Shown here: piece by piece, positions 37,074 to 46,643 of the stretch | How positions within the stretch are numbered: the stretch's first letter is position 1 | Layout of the letters: each line of letters starts with the position of its first letter | Source of the DNA: JANQIV01 sp050117315 | Lineage (GTDB): Bacteria > Bacteroidota > Ignavibacteria > Ignavibacteriales > Melioribacteraceae | Direction of reading: 5' to 3' | Assembly (NCBI GenBank): GCA_050117315.1 | Contig: JASFMY010000022.1 | Coordinates: 1 to 61,093, forward strand | Length of the DNA: 61,093 bases | Position numbers and translations under genes: made by a program | Notes under the pieces: model-generated | Databases searched by the model: none | What the model was told of the DNA's origin: nothing | The model's input: only the letters and a program-made list of their open reading frames with translations

Positions 37074-37715
37074 ATGATAAACGTAGCAATAGTTGAAGAC
37101 AGCAATACTATTAGAAACGGGTTGGAGATGCTAATAGAGGGTACCAAAGAATACAAAAGCGTTGCTGCCTATGAAGATTGTGAATCTCTGCTGGAGAACA
37201 TAAACAATTTAGAAATCGATGTTATTTTAATGGACCTGAATTTGCCAGGTATGTCTGGAATTGAAGGTATAAAAAAACTCAAAGAGATTTCATCGGACTA
37301 CATTATATTAGTGCTTACGGTATATGATGAAAACGAATTAATTTTTGATGCATTATGTGCCGGCGCATCCGGATATTTAATAAAGAAAACCCCACCCGCT
37401 AAACTGCTTGAAGCAATAAAAGATGCAAGCGAAGGCGGTGCTCCTATGTCTTCTAGTATTGCGCGTAAAGTAGTAGACTTCTTCCAAAATACTAATAGAA
37501 TAAACAGCCCGGTTAAGTCGGACGTACAACTTACACCAAGAGAAAAAGAAGTACTGAGCGGGTTGGTAGAAGGTTATAGTTATAAAGCAATAGCCGATTC
37601 ACTCTTTATAAGCATTGATACGGTAAAATTCCATTTCCGTAATATTTATAAAAAACTTCATGTGCATTCACAGTCCGAAGCGGTTGCAAAAGCAATTAAG
37701 CAGGGTTTGGTTTAA
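37074..37715 (+). CDS. NarL/LuxR-type response regulator
   Basis: The 213-residue regulator has an N-terminal receiver with acidic residues in AIVEDSN, the phospho-acceptor aspartate in VILMDLNLPGMSG, and the lysine in YLIKKTPPAKLL. Its C-terminal LuxR HTH reads LTPREKEVLSGLVEGYSYKA with VKFHFRNIYKKL after it. All key residues are present. It follows the sensor kinase gene after 13 bp and should be its cognate regulator. Targets are unknown; the secretion block downstream is the obvious candidate. Confidence 0.92.
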   Translation: MINVAIVEDSNTIRNGLEMLIEGTKEYKSVAAYEDCESLLENINNLEIDVILMDLNLPGMSGIEGIKKLKEISSDYIILVLTVYDENELIFDALCAGASGYLIKKTPPAKLLEAIKDASEGGAPMSSSIARKVVDFFQNTNRINSPVKSDVQLTPREKEVLSGLVEGYSYKAIADSLFISIDTVKFHFRNIYKKLHVHSQSEAVAKAIKQGLV

Positions 37716-37824
37716 TTAACTAAATTCTGCAAATCCTTCATAAAACAGTCAATTCGTGTAGTATTTTTCATTTCCCTTATTTGTTATTTTTGATCCATAA
37801 GTTGACTTACTGAGAATTCCATAA

Positions 37825-38400
37825 ATGACAAATATAGCAATAGTTGAAGATGTAAAAACGATCAGAGAAGGATTGAAAACATTATTAGAGTCATCTCAGG
37901 AATTAAATTGTACGGGAGTATATAAAAGTTTTGAAAATTTTTCCAAATGTTTAAGCGAGTGTAGTCCTGATGTAATCTTACTTGATATAGACCTGCCAGG
38001 TATTTTTGGAGTAGAAGGAATCAAAAAACTAAAAACCTTATCGGAAGATTTTATAATAATTGTCTTGACCGTTTATGAGGAGAATGATAAGGTATTTGAT
38101 GCACTAAGAGTTGGAGCAAATAGTTATCTTGTTAAAAATACACCGGCAGCAAAAATGATAAAGCTGATTGAAGATGCTGTTAACGGGTCTGTAATTATGA
38201 ATTCATTTATTGCACGAAAAGTTCTGGCGCTTTTTAAGAAAAACAGGCTGCAACATACTATTGATAAAACCGATAAGCAGATTTTAAATATCTTGATTGA
38301 GGGAAATAATCTCCCGGCTTTGGGGGCTGAATTAAATCTAACGGTCTCAGAAATAAAGAAACGCTTTAACAGTATATACAAAATTTTGCATAGCCTTTAA
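37825..38400 (+). CDS. Second response regulator with diverged output domain
   Basis: The 191-residue protein is a paralog of the preceding regulator. Its receiver is intact, with AIVEDVK, the acceptor aspartate in VILLDIDLPGIFG, and the lysine in YLVKNTPAAKM. The C-terminal HTH has drifted: the LTPRE start is replaced by DKTDKQILNILIEGNN, and the S-Q-S-E-A end is missing after RFNSIYKILHSL. DNA binding may be lost or altered. It could act as a phosphate sink, a competing partner of the same kinase, or a regulator with a changed site. The 109-bp gap may hold a separate promoter. Confidence 0.85.
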   Translation: MTNIAIVEDVKTIREGLKTLLESSQELNCTGVYKSFENFSKCLSECSPDVILLDIDLPGIFGVEGIKKLKTLSEDFIIIVLTVYEENDKVFDALRVGANSYLVKNTPAAKMIKLIEDAVNGSVIMNSFIARKVLALFKKNRLQHTIDKTDKQILNILIEGNNLPALGAELNLTVSEIKKRFNSIYKILHSL

Positions 38401-38421
38401 TAATTAATAAACAAACTTATG

Positions 38422-38451
38422 AAACAACCTACACATTTGGGCAGGTTGTTT
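38422..38451 (+). terminator. Terminator after the second response regulator
   Basis: AAACAACCT and AGGTTGTTT form a 9-bp stem with a 12-base loop and a T-rich tail. It separates the regulatory genes from the parvulin gene. Confidence 0.65.
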
Positions 38452-38534
38452 GTAATTTAATGTTTCATTATTATTTGTTAATTAAACAAGTTTTTAGGTC
38501 GTTTGTAAATAAGAAATTAAAATAGACAAAAATC

Positions 38535-40193
38535 TTGGAAAAGAAATCTAATCATATTATAATTTTTTGCATAGTCTCTGTGCTTTTCCTAAGCAACTGC
38601 TCATCACCCGAAGACGAAAATTCAATAGCCGAAGTTGGTGCTCATAAAATTACTTTGGATGAATTTTCGGATCGGTATTTAGATTACTTGGTAGTTTCCG
38701 GACTGGAGGATAAAATCTCGCTTCGTAAAGCAATAGTACGGAACATGGTTAATGAAAAACTTTTGTATTACTACGATGACAATAAAGCGATATTTAATAA
38801 CCCTGAATATCAAAAAGAAGTAGAGTGGGCTAAAAAGCAGGTCTTCTTAGCCTATTTGAAAGACATAGAAATATATTCGAAAATAGATGTTACGGACGAA
38901 GAACTAAGGCAGGCTTTCGTAAGGGTCAATGAAAAAATAGAAGCCAGGCATTTATATGCTCCCACCTTTGAAGAAGCTGAGAAATTATATAACCTTGTTC
39001 AGTCGGGAGTTAGTTTTGAAGAGCTTTCGCAAAGCGTCTTCACGGATTCCACTTTAAGAAACAACGGAGGGTACCTAGGCTATTTTACCTGGGGAGATAT
39101 GGACCCATCTTTTGAAAAGGCGGCTTATTCAATGAATGTTGGGGAAGTATCAAAACCTGTAAAGACTGCCAAGGGTTACAGCATAATTAAAGTTGAAAAT
39201 CGTGCTCGTCAACCTTTGCTTACCGAGATGGAATACTTGAAAAAGAAAAACCACCTTGCCAGAACTCTAAAAATAAAAAAGAAAATTCCCTATGAAAATA
39301 AATATGTCAACAGTTTATTTGATAAGAGTAAGTATAAAGTAAACGACGAATTAGTTAACGCTATTTTCTCAAAATATTACGGTCTCATAAAATCAAATGA
39401 AGAGAAGTACAAATTAAACAATGATGATACTTGCGTTGAATATGATGGCGAAAAAATAAGCGTTGGTGAGATTGTAGAAAAAATTAAAAATATCCCCGCT
39501 TATCATTTGGATAAGGTTGATACTCCGGCCAAACTAAAGGTTACTATTGAGAACGTAGTTAAACAAGACTTGCTTATTAAAGAGGCTATCCGCAAAAATT
39601 ATGATGAAAACATAAATGTTATAAATAAAATAAATGAAAAAAAATTAGATATTTTTCTGAAATATAAAAAAGATGAAGTGCTGGCAAATGCTTCGATAAG
39701 TGATTCCCTGGTAAGCAACTATTATAACACTCACAGCGATCTCTTCTACTCTCCAAGAAAATTAAATCTCCAAGAAATTATTGTTAAGGACAAAGCAGCG
39801 GCAGATTTGGTTCTATCCAAATTAAACAAAAGTAAAAGCTTTGCCGAATTGGCAAAGGAATATTCGCTTAGGAGATACAGTGCCGAGAACGGCGGTTTCC
39901 TGGGGTTATCGGAAATCTCAAGATATGGAAATCTAAAAGACACGTTTTGGAATGCCGATATTGACGAAGTTGTTGGTCCGTTAAAAATAGAAAACTATTA
40001 CGGAATATTTAGGATTGCCGAGAAAGAAGAAAGTAAACTATTGGATTTGCAATTTGTGATTGATGAGGTAAGTCACAGAGCAAAACTCTTAAACCGGAAA
40101 GAAATATTTGCAAAGTACTTTAACTTATTAAAAGAAAAGGTAGATGTTAAAATAAATGAGGAGATAGTAGAGTCGTATAAATTCGAAATATAA
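38535..40193 (+). CDS. Lipoprotein peptidyl-prolyl isomerase with two parvulin domains
   Basis: The start is a TTG at 38535. The 552-residue product begins with a lipoprotein signal (IIFCIVSVLFLSNCSSPEDE, lipobox LSNC). It resembles SurA/PpiC-type periplasmic chaperones: a helical N-terminal region, a first parvulin domain (IEARHLYAPTFEEAEKLY to GYSIIKVEN), and a second (KLNLQEIIVKDKAAADLVL to GIFRIAEK). Such proteins aid outer-membrane protein folding. It lies 52 bp upstream of the TonB-dependent receptor gene, so it may help the secretion block that follows. Confidence 0.88.
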   Translation: MEKKSNHIIIFCIVSVLFLSNCSSPEDENSIAEVGAHKITLDEFSDRYLDYLVVSGLEDKISLRKAIVRNMVNEKLLYYYDDNKAIFNNPEYQKEVEWAKKQVFLAYLKDIEIYSKIDVTDEELRQAFVRVNEKIEARHLYAPTFEEAEKLYNLVQSGVSFEELSQSVFTDSTLRNNGGYLGYFTWGDMDPSFEKAAYSMNVGEVSKPVKTAKGYSIIKVENRARQPLLTEMEYLKKKNHLARTLKIKKKIPYENKYVNSLFDKSKYKVNDELVNAIFSKYYGLIKSNEEKYKLNNDDTCVEYDGEKISVGEIVEKIKNIPAYHLDKVDTPAKLKVTIENVVKQDLLIKEAIRKNYDENINVINKINEKKLDIFLKYKKDEVLANASISDSLVSNYYNTHSDLFYSPRKLNLQEIIVKDKAAADLVLSKLNKSKSFAELAKEYSLRRYSAENGGFLGLSEISRYGNLKDTFWNADIDEVVGPLKIENYYGIFRIAEKEESKLLDLQFVIDEVSHRAKLLNRKEIFAKYFNLLKEKVDVKINEEIVESYKFEI

Positions 40194-40245
40194 AAGTCGA
40201 ATCTCATAGATTTGTAAAAAGTTTTTTTTTAAGAAGGAGTAACTA

Positions 40246-42936
40246 ATGAAAAAATTTTTACAACTTTTAATTTTGGGGCTTCTTGTTCCGGCAGTTTACC
40301 TCAATGCCGGAACTACAGGTAAACTAACAGGCAAAGTAACTGATGCCGAAACAGGGGAAGAACTTCCTTTGGTTAACATTACGTTGGAAGGGACACAACT
40401 TGGAGCGGCTACTGATCTTGAGGGTAATTATGTTATTCTGAACATACCACCCGGTATATACACAGTTAAATTTCAGTATATAGGATACCAAACGGTTGTT
40501 GTTGAAGGAATCCAGATTTCCATTGATCTTACGACAAGTCAAGATGTTGAAATGCAGACCGCTTCCTTAGAATTGGGAGTGGTGGTTGTTCAGGGAAAAG
40601 AAACACTTCAAAAAGATGTTACAGCCTCGCAATCGTTGGTTTCCGCTTCCGAAATTGAAAATTTGCCTGTTGCCGAGCTTAACGATGTATTGCAGCTTCA
40701 AGCCGGCGTTAATAAAGATGCAGACGGGAATTTTCATATTCGCGGCGGCAGAACTTCGGAAATAGCATACTGGGTAAACGGTGTTTCAATTACCGACTCT
40801 TATGATAACAGCCGCGGTATTGAAATAGATAACAGCAGCGTTCAGGAATTACAAGTCATTACCGGGACATTTAATGCAGAATACGGTCAGGCTCTTTCGG
40901 GAATTGTAAACACGGTTACCAAAGAAGGCGGGCAAAAATATCACGGCAACTTCAAAGTTTATGCAGGTGATTATGTAAGTAACTTTACAAGTCATTTTGT
41001 TCATATTGATGAATTTAGCCCTATTGTTAACCATAATTTTCAAGGCAGTTTATCAGGTCCCATTCCTTTCGCGGGTGAAAGTTTAACTTTTTTTGCAAAC
41101 CTCCGTTATGATTATGACGACGGGTATATATACGGTGAAAGGCGTTATAACCCGGACGGTTCGGAAGGCGATGGTGAAGTCGTCCCTATGAATTGGAGTG
41201 AAAGATGGATAGGGCAGACCAATTTAAGCTGGTTTATTTCTTCTGCCTTCAAATTAAATTTGGAAGGACTTTACTCGAAAGAAGATTATGAAGATTACAC
41301 AGATGGCGATGATCATGAATACAAATGGAACCCCGACGGAAATGTAACCAAGCATCCCAGAGCTTACACTACAACTTTTACATTGACGCATACACTTTCC
41401 TCCAAGTCATTTTATACCCTTAGAGGTTCATATTTCTTCAAGGACTTTAAAGAGTACCTATATGAAGATCCGTATGATTTAAGATACTTACACCCTGATT
41501 CATTAATTAATATTGATTATTCTTTTTTAACCACCGGTACCAACCTTCATCATTTTTTCAGGGAAACAAATACGATACTCGCAAAGTTTGATTTTACCAG
41601 TCAACTTGCCGATAACCATTTAGTTAAGTTCGGGGCTGAGGGTAAACTTCACAAGCTTGAATTTGATGATTACACATTAGAACCTAAAGAAATTGAAAAT
41701 ATCCCGATTGAACCTTTTGAACCGGATATCCCTGAGGAGATCTCAAATAATAGAACAAAATATGATGAAGAACCCATAGAATTTTCCGCTTATGTTCAGG
41801 ACAAAATTGAGTATGAAGATGTTATAATCAACATCGGTTTACGATATGATTACTTTGACTCACGCGGTAAAGTTTTAATTGAACCTACCGATCCTAATAT
41901 AAACATCCCGCTGCGTTCCGAAATGGAGGAATTAACACTGGCTGAAAGAGAACCTTACTATTATAAAGATGTAACAGCTAAATGGCAGTTGAGTCCCCGG
42001 CTTGGTATTGCTTATCCGATTAGTGCTACCGGGGTACTGAGGTTTTCCTACGGGCACTTTTTACAGATTCCAACATTCCAGTACCTTTTTCAGAATGGCC
42101 CTTACCAGGTACCGGAAACAGGTTCCGCTTACGGACCATACGGGAACCCGGATTTGGAAGCACAAAAAACCGTTATGTATGAAATAGGTTTTAAGCAAGA
42201 GTTTGGCGAACTTTTTTATACCGACGTTACAATGTTCTATCGCGATATTAGAAATTGGATAACAGCCGGTCCATGGCAAGAAACACGAAACGGTGTTACA
42301 TATTCAATGTACACCAATCAAGATTACTCGAACGTTAAAGGTATTACTCTTGATTTTAAGAAAAAATTTGCCAGTCACTTCTCACTTGATTTGAACTATA
42401 CATTCCAGGTAGCCGAAGGTACAAACTCAAATCCTGATGATTTATTTAATTCATTAAAAGAAAATGAAGAACCAAGAGTATACTTAATTCCGTTGAACTG
42501 GGACCAGAGACATTTGGCTAACCTTAATATATATATAGGCGATGTAGATTGGGGTCTCAGTCTTTTAGCTAAGTATGGTACAGGGTTACCCTATACTCCT
42601 TCGATAACTCAATTTATATCGGATAGGGGTATTTCTTCAGGTTTGGAAACGAACAGCAGAAGAAAACCTCCTCAATTTAGTGTAGATATGAGGGCACACA
42701 AAAATTTTGATCTTTTTGGTCTTACAATAACAACTTTTGTAAGAGTGTTTAATTTGTTTGATAACAAAATTGTTTCAAATGTATTTGGTGATACAGGTAA
42801 AGCAGATTATACAACCGAAGCTCAAAATATAGCCGAAGACCCTGCTCGTCCTAATACGGTAGAAGAATATATAAATTATCCTTGGCATTATGCTGCACCA
42901 AGGCGTGTCGAATTTGGATTTGAATTTCAATATTAG
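40246..42936 (+). CDS. TonB-dependent receptor with carboxypeptidase-like N-terminal domain
   Basis: The 896-residue outer membrane receptor has a signal peptide, a CarboxypepD_reg-like beta domain (GKLTGKVTDAETGEELPL to about residue 105), a plug (LPVAELNDVLQLQAGVNKDA, then FHIRGGRTSEIAYWVNGV) and a long beta-barrel ending in FGFEFQY, whose terminal aromatic residue suits BAM recognition. A clear AAGGAG ribosome-binding site sits at 40234-40239. No SusD-like gene follows; the next genes are a large secreted protein and a PorV-like protein. The substrate is unknown. Confidence 0.9.
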   Translation: MKKFLQLLILGLLVPAVYLNAGTTGKLTGKVTDAETGEELPLVNITLEGTQLGAATDLEGNYVILNIPPGIYTVKFQYIGYQTVVVEGIQISIDLTTSQDVEMQTASLELGVVVVQGKETLQKDVTASQSLVSASEIENLPVAELNDVLQLQAGVNKDADGNFHIRGGRTSEIAYWVNGVSITDSYDNSRGIEIDNSSVQELQVITGTFNAEYGQALSGIVNTVTKEGGQKYHGNFKVYAGDYVSNFTSHFVHIDEFSPIVNHNFQGSLSGPIPFAGESLTFFANLRYDYDDGYIYGERRYNPDGSEGDGEVVPMNWSERWIGQTNLSWFISSAFKLNLEGLYSKEDYEDYTDGDDHEYKWNPDGNVTKHPRAYTTTFTLTHTLSSKSFYTLRGSYFFKDFKEYLYEDPYDLRYLHPDSLINIDYSFLTTGTNLHHFFRETNTILAKFDFTSQLADNHLVKFGAEGKLHKLEFDDYTLEPKEIENIPIEPFEPDIPEEISNNRTKYDEEPIEFSAYVQDKIEYEDVIINIGLRYDYFDSRGKVLIEPTDPNINIPLRSEMEELTLAEREPYYYKDVTAKWQLSPRLGIAYPISATGVLRFSYGHFLQIPTFQYLFQNGPYQVPETGSAYGPYGNPDLEAQKTVMYEIGFKQEFGELFYTDVTMFYRDIRNWITAGPWQETRNGVTYSMYTNQDYSNVKGITLDFKKKFASHFSLDLNYTFQVAEGTNSNPDDLFNSLKENEEPRVYLIPLNWDQRHLANLNIYIGDVDWGLSLLAKYGTGLPYTPSITQFISDRGISSGLETNSRRKPPQFSVDMRAHKNFDLFGLTITTFVRVFNLFDNKIVSNVFGDTGKADYTTEAQNIAEDPARPNTVEEYINYPWHYAAPRRVEFGFEFQY

Positions 42937-42969
42937 ATAGAAAATTTTGTAATTGGGAGGTTAAACCTA

Positions 42970-45900
42970 ATGCACAGCAAATTTAAAATAATTACAGTTC
43001 TTATCCTTTCTATTTTTCTTACTTCACTCTTGTTTGCACAGCATCAACCAAGTAAAGAGCGTGGAGATGCAAAGTATAGAGCTAAAGGGCAGATGGAAGG
43101 AAATAATATAAGGGCAACAATTTTTAATCATGGTCACTCCGGGAGATATGGCGGCGAATATCCTCTTGAAGAACAAACCCCTTATGAATGGCCTAAAAAT
43201 ACTGGTAAAGTCTATCTGGCGCTGACCGCTATTTTTGTTGGTGCGGAAGTTTATGATGAAGCCGGGGACAGACAAAGAATTATCGATGTTTCGAATTACA
43301 GATCATCTAATGAAGGTAAAAGTTGGAATTTTGAACCTATCCCGGGATATTATAATAATAGTCTGGCCGAGCAAGAAATTGCAAACAGTGAAAAACCGGA
43401 AACATGGCCTGATTCCTGGCCAGATAAACAACAAGACGAATTAGACCCCGGATGGCCGGGTAGTTGGAATGGTTATTTCGGTAAAAATATTTTTAATGCA
43501 GATATGGAGATGTTTTACCGCGCCTCTGATGACAATTACGATAGATACAGCTATTATTTTCCAGATTCGACAGATAGAACCCGTAAGGGGCTCGGTATTA
43601 TTTTGGAAGTCCGTATCATGACATGGACTCAGGTACTTGTTCAAGATGCAATGTACCACATACACAATATTATTAATGACGGAACTAAAGATATTGAAAA
43701 AGTTGCGGTAACTGTATGGTTTGCCGATTTTGTTGGAGGCGATGGTGATTCTCAAGATGATATTTCTGAATTTGATCTCCAAGAAGATATATTGTGGGCC
43801 AGAGATTCCGATCATAAAGCAACTACATTTGGAGATGACCCTGTAGGTATTGTAGCGGTATCATTACTTGAAACCCCCGGTAATGCAATTGATAGAATTG
43901 ATAACGACGGTGATGGTGAGCTAAATGGACCTAAAGTTACCGAAGATTTATTAGTAGGTGAAATAGCTGATAACCTTACTGATGATAACGGTAATGGTCT
44001 GATAGATGAAAACCAAACTCATATTCCGTTTGATATACAAGTAGGTGTTACATATGCAGATAGGATTGATCAGAACGGTGATGCGGAGGCAAATAGCCCT
44101 GTTATTACTTCTGATATGATCAGTCAATCTGCCGGAGATCAATGGCACTTATGGCCTCCAGGTTCCGAAAGTGAGGCTATTCATCTTATAATGGTAGAAG
44201 ACGATGATGAAGGTTCGGCATTCAAAGATTTTATTGATAACGACGATAACAGTGAAGAAGGCAGTCCTACTATAACACAGGAAATAATTAATCAAGCAGC
44301 TAATGATGCCCCTTATTATAGATATCAGGTCCCCGGTACTTCAATTATTTTATACGATGTTAAGTCTGAAGACTTGGGCAAACAATATGCTGACGGAATC
44401 GATAATGACGGCGATGGCGCTATAGATGAAGATATCGATGAAGGAATTGACGAAATGGTTGATGAGGCGAGAGATGACGGAATTGATAATGACGGCGATT
44501 GGATTGTCTCAAGAGATGATGTTGGCCTGGATGGAGTGGCAAATACGGGAGATTTCGGGGAAGGAGATGGGGTTCCAACTTCCGGGGCCGGAACCGGATT
44601 GCCCGGTGAGCCCAATGTAGATTTAACCGATGTTTCCGAAACAGATCAAATCGGTATTACAAGCGCCAGTAAAGTTACGGCAAGCGGTATTCAAAGCGAT
44701 GCCGAAATGTGGCTTAATTATATGGTCCCCGGTGATTTCTATGAACCCAACGAGCAGCAGGGAGAATACGATTTGTTTGTTTCTTCCGGATACTTTCCTC
44801 TTAAATCAGGTCAACAAGAACCGTTTTCAATTGCGGTTATGCTTGCAAACGGACCTATCCCGGACCCGGGTGGTGTAACAAGGAAACGTGAAATATTAAG
44901 AAAAAGAGTTAGGGCACAGGAAACTTATAATAACGATTACCAATTTGCCCAAGCGCCCCTAACCCCAACTCTTTCAGCGGTAGCCGGCGACAATAAAGTT
45001 ACTCTATACTGGGATGACGTTGCCGAATCATCGTTTGATACATACATTGATGGGATAGGGGGCAACGGTAATGACTTTGAAGGATACAGAATTTATCGTT
45101 CCACCGATCCTGCTTTTGAAGATGTTGAAAACATTACTAATGGGTATGGTACCCCGTTGTTTAAAACGCCCTTAAAAATCTTTGATATAGAAAATGGATT
45201 ATACGGTTTCCATCCTGTTGATCTGGATGGGATACATTATCGACTTAGTGATGATATTGATAAAGAAAGTGGAATACAGCATACTTTTGTTGATACTACT
45301 GTTCAAAATGGATTTACTTACTACTATACCGTAGTTTCATTTGACCAAGGATATGAGATCGGTGAAATAATACCTTCCGAGTCTCCATATAGTATAACGG
45401 TTTATTCGGACGGTACTGTGGCAAAGAGTAAAAATGTTGCCGTGGTTACTCCCGAAGCACCCCCTGCCGGTTATATACCGGCTTCATTAGGAGAAGTTGA
45501 GCAAATTGAAGGATTTACTTCCAGTAACATTGGTTACACTGTAAGAGATCCTTTTGAAATACAAGACGGTCATACATACCATATTACTTTTACCGATACA
45601 CTCTTGCCTAAAACCACGTTGATAGGATATGATACTCTTACTACAAAAGATTTCAGCGTATATGATGCTACGGACGGACAGTATGTTATTCAAAATAGAA
45701 GGGCCGTTGCAACAGAAGATGAACAGCCCGTTATTGAAGGATTTCAACTTTTCTTATATAATAATTCGACTGTAACGCTGATAGACAGCTTATCAGGCTG
45801 GAACGATACTTCAATGGTTGATTTTATTTTTGAGAAAGTTACCACAAGTAAAACCTTCGGTGGTAAGAGGCCGAATGACTATACAATAATTTTTGATGAT

Positions 45901-46605
45901 AATGTAGGATTTGGAAGGTCTACGGAATTTGTAATTGACGGATCAACAATTCCGGCTAAAGATGTCAACTTTAAGATTTATAATGAAAGACTTGAAGAAT
46001 ATATTGACTTCGGATTTCTTGAACTTGACCAAACCGATGGGGAAGGGAAACTATCGCTAAACGGAGCCTTTAGAGATCGAATTATATTCCTGGAACCGGG
46101 CTCTTCGGGAGAAAATGTAATCACTTGGTGGTTCTATTTACCCAGTGGTGTTGATACTGATCCCAACTATAGAATACCTGTTGGCGGGGATACGGTTAAG
46201 CTGGTTCTTACCAAGCCATTCTTATCTACAGATAAATTTGAATTGGTAGCTAGTACCCATGAAATAGATAAAGAGCAGGCTAAAATTGATTTGAATAAAA
46301 TCAAAGTTGTTCCTAACCCTTATGTTGCAACAGCCGCATGGGAACCTAAAAATCTTTACACCACCGGTCGTGGAGCAAGAGAGTTGCACTTTACCCATCT
46401 TCCTTCTAAATGCACAATTAGAATATTTACGGTTAACGGAGAATTGGTTGATACCATTGAACATGAGGCTTTACTTAATGATGGTACGGCAGAATGGGAT
46501 TTGTTAACAAGAGATAATCTTCAAGTGTCATACGGGATTTACATTTATCACATTGATGCCCCGGGCATTGGTGAGAAGATTGGGAAGTTTGCAGTAATTA
46601 AGTAA
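42970..46605 (+). CDS. Large secreted protein with Asp-rich repeats and Fn3-like domain
   Basis: The 1211-residue protein has a signal peptide (IITVLILSIFLTSLLFAQ). Its middle holds repeated acidic D-x-D-x-D-G loops such as DRIDNDGDGELNGP, DGIDNDGDGAIDEDIDEG and DGIDNDGDWI, which look like calcium-binding thrombospondin-3-type repeats. A fibronectin-like region (LTPTLSAVAGDNKVTLYW to EGYRIYRSTDPAF) follows. The end reads KVVPNPYVATAAWEP to KIGKFAVIK, similar to FlgD-like/T9SS-type C-terminal beta domains but without the NPFNP motif. A GGGAGG site precedes the ATG. It lies 33 bp after the receptor gene and 38 bp before the PorV-like gene, so the three are probably one operon. Confidence 0.8.
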   Translation: MHSKFKIITVLILSIFLTSLLFAQHQPSKERGDAKYRAKGQMEGNNIRATIFNHGHSGRYGGEYPLEEQTPYEWPKNTGKVYLALTAIFVGAEVYDEAGDRQRIIDVSNYRSSNEGKSWNFEPIPGYYNNSLAEQEIANSEKPETWPDSWPDKQQDELDPGWPGSWNGYFGKNIFNADMEMFYRASDDNYDRYSYYFPDSTDRTRKGLGIILEVRIMTWTQVLVQDAMYHIHNIINDGTKDIEKVAVTVWFADFVGGDGDSQDDISEFDLQEDILWARDSDHKATTFGDDPVGIVAVSLLETPGNAIDRIDNDGDGELNGPKVTEDLLVGEIADNLTDDNGNGLIDENQTHIPFDIQVGVTYADRIDQNGDAEANSPVITSDMISQSAGDQWHLWPPGSESEAIHLIMVEDDDEGSAFKDFIDNDDNSEEGSPTITQEIINQAANDAPYYRYQVPGTSIILYDVKSEDLGKQYADGIDNDGDGAIDEDIDEGIDEMVDEARDDGIDNDGDWIVSRDDVGLDGVANTGDFGEGDGVPTSGAGTGLPGEPNVDLTDVSETDQIGITSASKVTASGIQSDAEMWLNYMVPGDFYEPNEQQGEYDLFVSSGYFPLKSGQQEPFSIAVMLANGPIPDPGGVTRKREILRKRVRAQETYNNDYQFAQAPLTPTLSAVAGDNKVTLYWDDVAESSFDTYIDGIGGNGNDFEGYRIYRSTDPAFEDVENITNGYGTPLFKTPLKIFDIENGLYGFHPVDLDGIHYRLSDDIDKESGIQHTFVDTTVQNGFTYYYTVVSFDQGYEIGEIIPSESPYSITVYSDGTVAKSKNVAVVTPEAPPAGYIPASLGEVEQIEGFTSSNIGYTVRDPFEIQDGHTYHITFTDTLLPKTTLIGYDTLTTKDFSVYDATDGQYVIQNRRAVATEDEQPVIEGFQLFLYNNSTVTLIDSLSGWNDTSMVDFIFEKVTTSKTFGGKRPNDYTIIFDDNVGFGRSTEFVIDGSTIPAKDVNFKIYNERLEEYIDFGFLELDQTDGEGKLSLNGAFRDRIIFLEPGSSGENVITWWFYLPSGVDTDPNYRIPVGGDTVKLVLTKPFLSTDKFELVASTHEIDKEQAKIDLNKIKVVPNPYVATAAWEPKNLYTTGRGARELHFTHLPSKCTIRIFTVNGELVDTIEHEALLNDGTAEWDLLTRDNLQVSYGIYIYHIDAPGIGEKIGKFAVIK

Positions 46606-46643
46606 AAGGAATGAAACTCTAAGATAATTTTGAGGAGTTAAAA

